Source: a virus
Length of the DNA stretch: 21,071 nt
Virus record (IMG/VR): IMGVR_UViG_3300008113_001221
Location: 1-21,071 of that record
Strand: one strand, 5' to 3'
The translations under genes were made by a program, and so were the position numbers. Below the pieces are notes generated by a model. That model did not search any database and had not been told where the DNA came from. It saw only the letters and a list, made by a program, of their open reading frames with translations. Below are positions 6,811 to 12,829 of this stretch, piece by piece (the stretch's first letter is position 1; the number at the start of each line of letters is the position of its first letter).

Positions 6811-7121
6811 CACGAATCCTTCTTCGGCTCGGATTTGCTTGCACTAAGTTTTGCAATCCCAGTCCTATCCAGAATCAGTTCAACACCCTTCAAGCCAAGT
6901 ACGCCTAGTAGAAAGGCGAACCCAAGCATATACTTCGCATCTTTGACATGAAGCATATCGGCGACGATAGGTGTCAAGTATGTAGCGGAGGCAGTACCGG
7001 CAATGACGGAGCCGAATGATGCCCCAAGATTCTTACTCGAATCCTTACTTGCCATAATCAATGAACCAACGAATCCAGCAATTGCTTGCCCGACATTGAT
7101 TCCGAGTTCTTCGGCTTTCAT
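6810..7121 (-). CDS. Small membrane protein, probable holin
   Basis: This 103-residue protein has hydrophobic stretches near 9-24 (VGQAIAGFVGSLIMA), 36-56 (FGSVIAGTASATYLTPIVADML) and 64-84 (YMLGFAFLLGVLGLKGVELIL), then a lysine-rich tail (SASKSEPKKDS). The order is Gly/Ala-rich first helix, SKNL linker, a helix ending in TYLTPIV, and a GFAFLLGVLGLKG helix. This resembles a family of phage holins and putative holins in which an ANYLTP-like motif is common. The charged, soluble C-terminus fits holins. It is the best holin candidate of the three. The match is from memory of the pattern and was not searched. Confidence 0.6.
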   Translation of the reverse strand: MKAEELGINVGQAIAGFVGSLIMASKDSSKNLGASFGSVIAGTASATYLTPIVADMLHVKDAKYMLGFAFLLGVLGLKGVELILDRTGIAKLSASKSEPKKDS

Positions 7122-7122
7122 G

Positions 7123-7464
7123 CTATACGTCCTTCGTTGCTGAACTAATCGTCACGTATCGCTCAGACTCCTTTTGCGACTGAGCAATCTCACTTGCCAC
7201 TTGCTTCTTGACTGACCCAACTGAGAACACTGGAGTGTCAGAATCTTGTCTCATGAAGAAGGCAATCAATGCGGTAACCATCGCTGGAACACCAGCCCTG
7301 ATGCCTTCTATAGATGCTAATGTGAGCGACTTCATTATCGAGCCAAACGTGGCTGTATCAGCAATATGCTGAGCCTTCCACGCCGAGTCGAACTCAGGTG
7401 CGGCACTAGCAATGAATGCGCCGAGTGCTACGAAAAGTAACCGCCCAAATGCCACATCTTTCAT
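7123..7464 (-). CDS. Small two-TM membrane protein, lysis-associated candidate
   Basis: The 113-residue product has a hydrophobic segment at about 5-22 (AFGRLLFVALGAFIASAA) and another at about 57-70 (AGVPAMVTALIAFFM). A polar, probably helical C-terminal region of about 40 residues follows. It starts with an ATG overlapping the head-tail gene stop (ATGA) and is followed two bases later by the probable holin. It could be a second holin, an antiholin or a spanin-like membrane component; no lipobox is present. Membrane location is well supported, the role is not. Confidence 0.55.
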   Translation of the reverse strand: MKDVAFGRLLFVALGAFIASAAPEFDSAWKAQHIADTATFGSIMKSLTLASIEGIRAGVPAMVTALIAFFMRQDSDTPVFSVGSVKKQVASEIAQSQKESERYVTISSATKDV

Positions 7465-7853
7465 AATTGGTCGCCATCCTCATCACTCATGATGTCGCAA
7501 CTCAGGCTCAGTAGCAATGCATTGTCCCTACCGTTGTCAACACTTTCTACAGAGAAGACACGTCCTTCAATAGCACCACTCGTCACACGGATGCGGTCTC
7601 GTGGAAGTACGTCGGTATCGATTGGGACACGGATAGTCCAGTTAGAACGGGCTTGCATGACACCACCTTGGACAGACTCATTCCCAGATGACTGAACAAT
7701 ACGGCACTTGCAATAGGATGAGATTCGCCACTCGGTCAGAATCCCGCCAACACCGTCAGAGAGAGGTGAGTTACGGAGAATATCAGCGGTGGTTGGCAAC
7801 GCTCGACGTGCCATCTCAGCACGGATAGGGCTTAGTTGGTCTTCAGGATACAT
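7461..7853 (-). CDS. Head-tail joining (stopper-like) protein
   Basis: The 130-residue protein follows the usual layout of the SPP1 gp16/HK97 head-tail joining family. It has an N-terminal helix (LSPIRAEMARRAL), then TADILRNSPLSDGVGG and a TEWRISSYCKCRI strand. The beta block SNWTIRVPIDTDVLPRDRIRV leads into a GRVFSVESVDNGRDNALLLSLSC strand pair. Members close the DNA exit channel of the portal and bind the tail. It follows the adaptor gene, exactly where this protein is expected. The link from the GGNES region to the last strands is standard length. Confidence 0.7.
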   Translation of the reverse strand: MYPEDQLSPIRAEMARRALPTTADILRNSPLSDGVGGILTEWRISSYCKCRIVQSSGNESVQGGVMQARSNWTIRVPIDTDVLPRDRIRVTSGAIEGRVFSVESVDNGRDNALLLSLSCDIMSDEDGDQL

Positions 7854-7857
7854 GGCA

Positions 7858-8331
7858 TCAGACTATCTCCATCGGTCTATATCGGCTTGCGGCCTTCATG
7901 CACTGGTCATACAACTGACTCATACGCACGTTCACGCTACCGTCTGATGCATCCGTCAACTCAACACAACGCTCAGCCTTCATCAACCACCCACGCCATG
8001 CCGCTCTCTTGATGTCATACAACTCCTTGTACGAAGGCCCTACATCAAGGAACTCAACACCGTTGTCTGTGGTGAGGCTGTTTCTACCAGAAGTATTCCA
8101 GTCTGGTTCTGTACTGCTGGTTGTCCCAGCAACGGTCACCTTATAGAGACGACCATTGAATGTGGCGGGGAATACTAAGTCACCAGTGGTGTAAACCGTA
8201 TTGGCTTCCCAAAGTACACCCCGCTGAGATTCATCAACAACCGCAAGGATGTCGTCAGTGGACAATAGTGGTTGTCTGTCAGACGCACACATACGTGCAA
8301 CTTCAAGAGCGACTTCCTCACGAGTTTTCAT
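7858..8331 (-). CDS. Head-tail connector (adaptor-like) protein with inserted beta module
   Basis: Residues 1-40 and 100-157 form the mostly helical core of a head-tail adaptor of the gp6/gp15 type. They include LLSTDDILAVVDESQ near the start, the central RAAWRGWLMKAE helix and a final YDQCMKAASRY helix. Residues 41-96 are an inserted beta module (W41, VYTTGDLV, NGRLYKVTVAGT, EPDW, DNGVEFLDVG) of a kind seen in many phage structural proteins, where it may add surface binding. The adaptor sits on the portal ring. The gene overlaps the upstream stop (TAATG) and is followed by the stopper gene, the usual order. The insertion is the unusual part. Confidence 0.65.
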   Translation of the reverse strand: MKTREEVALEVARMCASDRQPLLSTDDILAVVDESQRGVLWEANTVYTTGDLVFPATFNGRLYKVTVAGTTSSTEPDWNTSGRNSLTTDNGVEFLDVGPSYKELYDIKRAAWRGWLMKAERCVELTDASDGSVNVRMSQLYDQCMKAASRYRPMEIV

Positions 8332-8780
8332 TAGGTTACCAATACCTCTCCACCATTTGCTCCACGCAACAATGCCGTCGAAGGCACTTCTTTCGAGCGA
8401 GACAGAATGGCAAAGGCAGTTACAAACCCACCAGTCGCACCCGAACCAATTGTCAAGACAAGGTCAAGGTAACGCTTTCGTTTTCGCATATCAATATGGA
8501 AGACGAAGAATTTATTGTCAGCAGTAGCGGTAGGGCTAAGCGAAGCAGGCCCGTTAGCACCCGTAACATCAGTAAAGCCAGACCCTGATACGTCTGACTC
8601 TTGAATCTTGCATGAAGATATGGCTACGTCGGTTGCACCCAGATACACGTAAACGGATGCCCAATCGTACTTGACCCCATTCTGAACCGAGTCAACTTCA
8701 GCCGTCGTGAAAGAAGCATTGTTGAGGATTGCGGCAGGTGGAGTGATGCCAACAATACGCTGGTCGAGGAAATTAATCAT
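8331..8780 (-). CDS. Capsid-associated protein, paralog 2 (putative decoration protein)
   Basis: This 149-residue beta-rich protein is paralogous to the gene at 8832-9278. They share DQRIV near residue 6, an ELDTVQNGVK-type block (here AEVDSVQNGVK), SSCKIQESDVSGSGFTDV, DNKFFVFHIDMRKRKRYL, and similar spacing throughout. Position between the major capsid gene and the connectors fits capsid decoration or cement proteins, of which HK97-type phages often carry one. The basic RKRKRYL segment is notable. The ribosome binding site is weak (GGTAAC), just after an intergenic hairpin. The function is inferred from context; no domain is certain. Confidence 0.6.
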   Translation of the reverse strand: MINFLDQRIVGITPPAAILNNASFTTAEVDSVQNGVKYDWASVYVYLGATDVAISSCKIQESDVSGSGFTDVTGANGPASLSPTATADNKFFVFHIDMRKRKRYLDLVLTIGSGATGGFVTAFAILSRSKEVPSTALLRGANGGEVLVT

Positions 8781-8791
8781 TGGTGTTACCA

Positions 8792-8822
8792 GAATAGCCC
8801 CCTCACTAGGAGAGGGCTATTC
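8792..8822 (-). terminator. Intergenic hairpin between the two capsid-associated paralogs
   Basis: A 13-bp stem with one G-T pair (8792-8804 with 8810-8822) closes a five-base loop in the 51-base gap. No T-run follows. It is likely a partial terminator or an mRNA 3'-end stabiliser that lowers expression of downstream genes. Confidence 0.5.
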
Positions 8823-8831
8823 AATAAGGCA

Positions 8832-9278
8832 CTAGATGAGGAGTTCTGCGCCAGTCACGCCACGGGTAGCCGCTGTGAATGGTGCTTCCTTCACCTCGAG
8901 GATAGCGAAACTACACGCCAATGTAGCGGCGGCCGCAGTACAGGTTACACGGAGGTAACGTCGTGTCTTGCGGGTATCGACATTGATGGCGTAAATCTTG
9001 TTGTCATCAGTCGATGCAGTCAAAGCACCAAATGTGCCACCTGTACCGTTACCGGATGCAGGGATGTCAACATAGCCGGAACCAGAAACATCAGAGTGCT
9101 GAAGTTTGAAGTTACCAGAAGCAACTCCACCAGCACCGATTACACCAAAGATGTAATAGATGACGGCATAGTCAGCCTTGATTCCATTCTGAACAGTGTC
9201 GAGTTCGACGGATGTCAGAGCAGTTCCAGATTGAGGTGACAGCAAGCGAACAATTCGCTGGTCAGTTGTACTAATCAT
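8832..9278 (-). CDS. Capsid-associated protein, paralog 1 (putative decoration protein)
   Basis: The 148-residue product pairs with the gene at 8331-8780. It begins MISTTDQRIVRLL and contains LTSVELDTVQNGIK, a NFKLQHSDVSGSGYVDI strand pair, DNKIYAINVDTRKTRRYLRV, and a hydrophobic C-terminal strand. It is Gly/Ala/Thr-rich with few charged residues outside the RKTRRYL motif. It is first after the major capsid gene, with a good GGAGAACC ribosome binding site, so it is probably made in large amounts. Hairpins lie on both sides of the gene. Capsid decoration is the favoured role, by position. Confidence 0.6.
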   Translation of the reverse strand: MISTTDQRIVRLLSPQSGTALTSVELDTVQNGIKADYAVIYYIFGVIGAGGVASGNFKLQHSDVSGSGYVDIPASGNGTGGTFGALTASTDDNKIYAINVDTRKTRRYLRVTCTAAAATLACSFAILEVKEAPFTAATRGVTGAELLI

Positions 9279-9289
9279 AAAGGTTCTCC

Positions 9290-9317
9290 AGTGGGGATTG
9301 ATTTCTCAACCCCCACT
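9290..9317 (-). terminator. Hairpin after the major capsid gene
   Basis: A 12-bp stem with one G-T pair (9290-9301 with 9306-9317) closes a GAAA tetraloop, 11 bases past the capsid stop codon. It has no T-tract. The ribosome binding site of the next gene is directly after the stem, so it could be an mRNA stabiliser or partial terminator. Confidence 0.5.
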
Positions 9318-9328
9318 ATGTCAAATCA

Positions 9329-10711
9329 CTACGAACCCGCAGTGATAAGTCCGACGATTGGGCCGGGCTGGCGGTTTGCCGCTGTGGAGGAAGCGTTTCC
9401 AACGTCATGGACGTTGATATCGAATCGCTGTGTTCCACGGAGCGTCAGTTCGTCAGTCGTGAAGGCCGCGTGTTCGGAGAGTGCAAGAGTCACGTCACGT
9501 CGGTCACCAAGCATGGAACCCATGCGGAGGTCGCCGAGGAGTGCTGTAACTTGGTTGATAGCACTATCCTTTGGAAGAACCTGTGCAAACTCCACTGGGT
9601 AACCAAGGAAGTATGTACGAGCAATTCCGTTGATGATTTCGACACTGGAAGTACCAGCGGTGGCTTCAGCCAAGCGCACCATTACCTCATGGTAGAAGGA
9701 GCGGTGGACATACCACTTAGCATTTGGAGTGTCGGCAAACTGTGGGAGACGACCGACGATACGGCGGAAGTCACCAAGCGTCAGGGAGTTGAAGTTGGTG
9801 GCATAACCAGTACCCGTACCAACAACAAGTCCAGCGACGTTTGCAGGAGTTGCATCCAGACCCTTGAGTTTCTCACGGACTCCAACAATTCCACCAAAGG
9901 TAGAAGTGCCATCACCGTTGAAACCAGCACCGTCCTCAGCGAGAGCGAATGCATATGCAATTTCGTCAGCAACCGTGGAAGCGAGGTCAATTGCGCTGTC
10001 TTCGTTGAGTTCAACAGACAACTTAGCAAGTGCCGCCAACTTCTTGGCAATCAGACGAACTCTGTCCCACTGGAGTTCGGACTCAGTCACGTTGGTTGCT
10101 TCACCGACATAGTATGCGGTCAAGCCACCCTTGCGACGTGGGCGGGTTTGAGTATCGGAGGACATCGGCGTGACACGGGTGTTACGGCGGAATACACCGT
10201 ACTGTTCACGGAGGTCGATGAGGTCGCTCAGGAACTCTTCAGGTACGAGGAATCCACCAGCCTCGTTCTCGTTCTCGACGTGACCCTTGATTTCGATGCC
10301 ACGCTCTTTGCACCAGCGTTGTGCCTTGGTCTGACCAGCAGGGCCTGCAAGGAACCACATACCAAAGCGGTATGCCTTCAATGCTCGCTCCGACTTCGTC
10401 TCACCTTGGAATGGGCCGGTCTTCTGAACAGCCGACAAAGATGCCGCCTTGATAGCGTCAGTGCGGTCGTAGTTCTTGACAGCAGAAGCCTCTTCAACTT
10501 CCTTTACCTCTGGGTAAGGGAGTGAGTTGTCAGCGGTCTGACCAGCAAGGGACTTGAGGGACTTGATGCGAGCGAGAAGGCTCTCGTTGTTTGCAATCAG
10601 TTCCTGTGCGTCGTCCATCGAGAGAGTTGGGTCACCCAAGATTCCCTCAGCCATCTTCTTGTTTTCCGCAATTTGCGCTTCGTAATTGCGGATACGTGCG
10701 TTGATATCCAT
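9329..10711 (-). CDS. Major capsid protein, HK97 fold
   Basis: This 460-residue protein has the HK97 major capsid layout. Residues 1-55 are a predicted coiled coil (IRNYEAQIAENKKMAEG, NNESLLARIKSLKSL), comparable to the delta domain removed by the protease. A linker follows, then the GGFLVPEEF entry (152-160) to the mature shell domain, DLREQYGVFRRNTRVTPM at about 164-181, and the long spine helix region. The P- and A-domain blocks WYVHRSFYHEVMVRLAEA and GDLRMGSMLGDRRDVTLALSE follow near the C-terminus. It starts at ATG 10711 with GGAAGG eight bases upstream. It forms the icosahedral head. A frame of similar length on the opposite strand is a shadow. Confidence 0.93.
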   Translation of the reverse strand: MDINARIRNYEAQIAENKKMAEGILGDPTLSMDDAQELIANNESLLARIKSLKSLAGQTADNSLPYPEVKEVEEASAVKNYDRTDAIKAASLSAVQKTGPFQGETKSERALKAYRFGMWFLAGPAGQTKAQRWCKERGIEIKGHVENENEAGGFLVPEEFLSDLIDLREQYGVFRRNTRVTPMSSDTQTRPRRKGGLTAYYVGEATNVTESELQWDRVRLIAKKLAALAKLSVELNEDSAIDLASTVADEIAYAFALAEDGAGFNGDGTSTFGGIVGVREKLKGLDATPANVAGLVVGTGTGYATNFNSLTLGDFRRIVGRLPQFADTPNAKWYVHRSFYHEVMVRLAEATAGTSSVEIINGIARTYFLGYPVEFAQVLPKDSAINQVTALLGDLRMGSMLGDRRDVTLALSEHAAFTTDELTLRGTQRFDINVHDVGNASSTAANRQPGPIVGLITAGS

Positions 10712-10715
10712 TAAA

Positions 10716-11132
10716 CTAACCTTCCTGTGATGCGAGTTGCTGAAGCAACAGTTGGCGCATTAGCGTTTCACGTTTTGCTTCGTTGATAGCCTTTGCTTCT
10801 TCAGATTGTCCTTCAGTTGCTTCGACGGCATCACCGTCTCCGTCAACCGTATCGTCATCGTCATCAGCATCCGTATCGTCGAGTTCAGTAACTGACTTCG
10901 CTTCTTCAACCTCTGGTTGAGCAACTACTTCAGCAACTGGTTCTGCAACAGGCGTAGCAACCTGTTTCTTACGGGGCTTCTTGACAGGCTCCTCAGATAC
11001 TACTGGGGCATCCTGTACTACTGGCTCTTCTACTTGCGGAGCATCTTCCCAGATGATTGCTTTCGATTCGCTTTCGACCTCATCGGTCAGTGCGGCAACC
11101 CCTGCATCGCACAGGGCTTTCCTTGCTAAAAG
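10716..11132 (-). CDS. Acidic C-terminal extension of the prohead protease read in the +1 frame (scaffold-like)
   Basis: From just after a TGA at 11133-11135 to a TAG at 10716-10718 a 138-codon frame stays open with no ATG, GTG or TTG near its beginning. It overlaps the last 50 bases of the protease frame in the +1 phase. It opens with a helix-like LLARKALCDAGVAALTDEV, then an acidic Pro/Val/Glu-rich tract, a run of five aspartates at 90-94, and a basic-to-helical end (INEAKRETLMRQLLLQQL). The composition is that of an assembly scaffold. Either a +1 frameshift joins it to the protease or the sequence has a one-base error, for example in CTTTTAG. A separate gene with a CTG start is less likely. 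It ends seven bases before the capsid gene, whose ribosome binding site lies inside it. Confidence 0.55.
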   Translation of the reverse strand, partial: LLARKALCDAGVAALTDEVESESKAIIWEDAPQVEEPVVQDAPVVSEEPVKKPRKKQVATPVAEPVAEVVAQPEVEEAKSVTELDDTDADDDDDTVDGDGDAVEATEGQSEEAKAINEAKRETLMRQLLLQQLASQEG

Positions 11133-12726
11133 TCACTGGAATTGACTGGACTTCGTTTAGTGGGCGCACTCGCTCTGACAAGAACGACTTGCCAGCCAAA
11201 TGGAACATATCCCACTCTTTCAACAATTTACCGTGATATGCGTCATACGCACCTTCATCTTCACCCTCAGACATAGCCTGAACCATTTCATAGTAGGCTT
11301 GCATCAAGTGGCTGAGGATTGTCGATAGAGCCTGTGGATTGACTTCAATCTCTGGCTTCTCACGCATCATCTCGCTAACAACGTCATCTGACTCTTGGCG
11401 CAACCTAGCCATAGGTTGAGGAGCCATCTGTGGAGCCTCATACTCGCCATTCTTTTGTGCCGACCCACAGGATGGACAGAACGACATACCCTTGTGCATA
11501 CCACGTCCACACATCTTGCAAGCCGAGTATGGAGACACCATAACTTGTGCATAGTCAGGCATATAACCCTGCATAGCCATACGGCGACGCATCATCTCCT
11601 CTTCGGAGACTGGGGCACTATTTCGTCCGTAACCAACCATAGGAACCGTTTGCATATAACCCTGAGGGGCAAATGGCTCATCCATCGACTGCATTGCTGG
11701 GTACTGAGTAGATGGGGAAAGAATTGGCATATAGCCTTGGACGGCAGGATATGCGGTCGTGTTAGGCAAGATTGGCATATAGCCTTGCATTGAATCTTCT
11801 CGTGGAACCATGTAACGACGACGCATCATTTCTTCCTCCGCCATAGGAGCGTTATTAGTTATTGTATTCATTCCCTGTACTTCCGCACGTACTGGGAATG
11901 CATAAGTGTACGGTTTAGGGCGTACAAGAACTACTTGAGGGGATTGAGGTGCTGAATAACCCATCCCACACTTCATTGGATTTGCAATCTTCGTCAATGA
12001 CCTTGCTCGATGAACAACTGTCGTTCCAGTCAATTCCATCTCACCTGAATCGTCAGACATTATACGAATCAAGTACGCTGGGTCACTCTCAACACCAATC
12101 ATCTCATTACCCTTTGGCTCAGGAGTAACTCGACCGCTTGTTGACACACGCTCAATCTTGCCCATGGCACGACCACCAGCGGATTCCCATTGAACAAAAT
12201 CACCAACACTCAACTCACTTGGTGTTGCTTTGACTTCCGCATCAATCAAACTCTTGAGTGATTTCACGTTTGCCATATTGCGAGGTTCGGCTGGCTTTGG
12301 AGTCAGACTAGCCTCAGCAAGGTTCCACCGGATGATTTGGCTTGCATTACCAACCGACTTTCGCTCAACAAGGTGGCTTGCCGCTCCACTCGAGAATCCG
12401 AGGCGACCTTCTTGACCAAGTTTTGCAATCATTTTGCGATATTCATCGCTAATCTCGATTTGACCCTCGTACCAAAGCCCAGCGTCTTTTACGACCACTC
12501 GACCCGTACCAACAGTCTGTTTACCAACAACTTCGTCCATGCCATGAGCATAGTAAAGGTTCATCTTGAAGGAGTCACCTACGTTTGTTGGTCGCCCAAA
12601 ATCACATGATTGGGTAAAGAAGTCACCATCCAAGTCCGTTCCACCGAACCGAATCAGGTAACCACTGACTTTCCCACCCGATGTGACTTTGACCTCGTCA
12701 CCGAATGTAACCAGTAAGTCTTTCAT
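11080..12726 (-). CDS. Prohead protease (HK97 S78 family) with added domains
   Basis: The product is 548 residues from the ATG at 12726; a TTG at 12750 would add eight. Positions below count from the TTG. The S78 protease domain spans about 10-165, with catalytic His69 in YYAHGMD, Ser120 in LGFSSGA and the closing EASLTPKPAEPR. Residues 180-254 form an SH3/tudor-like domain (SVGDFVQWESAGGRAMGKIERV) of a kind seen in other phage proteases. Residues 300-400 hold QGYMPIL repeats with two EEEMMRRR blocks. A zinc-ribbon pair (C411, C414, C425, C428) follows, then a helical scaffold-like region to about 540. It cleaves the capsid N-terminal arm and itself. The C-terminus looks cut by a frame change, since the +1 frame carries on as 10716-11132. 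Confidence 0.85.
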   Translation of the reverse strand: MKDLLVTFGDEVKVTSGGKVSGYLIRFGGTDLDGDFFTQSCDFGRPTNVGDSFKMNLYYAHGMDEVVGKQTVGTGRVVVKDAGLWYEGQIEISDEYRKMIAKLGQEGRLGFSSGAASHLVERKSVGNASQIIRWNLAEASLTPKPAEPRNMANVKSLKSLIDAEVKATPSELSVGDFVQWESAGGRAMGKIERVSTSGRVTPEPKGNEMIGVESDPAYLIRIMSDDSGEMELTGTTVVHRARSLTKIANPMKCGMGYSAPQSPQVVLVRPKPYTYAFPVRAEVQGMNTITNNAPMAEEEMMRRRYMVPREDSMQGYMPILPNTTAYPAVQGYMPILSPSTQYPAMQSMDEPFAPQGYMQTVPMVGYGRNSAPVSEEEMMRRRMAMQGYMPDYAQVMVSPYSACKMCGRGMHKGMSFCPSCGSAQKNGEYEAPQMAPQPMARLRQESDDVVSEMMREKPEIEVNPQALSTILSHLMQAYYEMVQAMSEGEDEGAYDAYHGKLLKEWDMFHLAGKSFLSERVRPLNEVQSIPVTFSKESPVRCRGCRTDR

Positions 12727-12779
12727 TGTATTAGTTCCGTTGTTATCCAATGCCTCATCCTATGCATCGTAAGGACTTG

Positions 12780-12795
12780 GACGGCACTAGCCGTC
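12780..12795 (-). promoter_or_regulatory. Short hairpin in the protease leader
   Basis: GACGGC and GCCGTC pair across a four-base loop, between the portal stop and the protease start. With no T-run it is not a terminator; it may stabilise the mRNA or mask translation. Confidence 0.35.
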
Positions 12796-12801
12796 TCACT
12801 T

Positions 12802-12829
12802 ACATTACGTTGTTTTTTTACGTTGTCAA
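12802..12829 (-). promoter_or_regulatory. Possible promoter for the protease-capsid genes
   Basis: TTGACA (12824-12829) overlaps the portal stop codon and is followed after 16 bases by TAATGT (12802-12807), a poor -10. The 75-base gap here is the largest in the head operon. The call is weak. Confidence 0.35.

Noticed and set aside
9407-10525. Long plus-strand frame of 372 codons opposite the major capsid gene
   Set aside because: It lies wholly antisense to a clear capsid gene, has no ribosome binding site and no recognisable domain; it arises from codon bias of the real gene.
11032-11083. ATG overlapping the protease stop (TGATG) as a new gene start
   Set aside because: This frame stops after 17 codons, whereas the long open frame is in the +1 phase.
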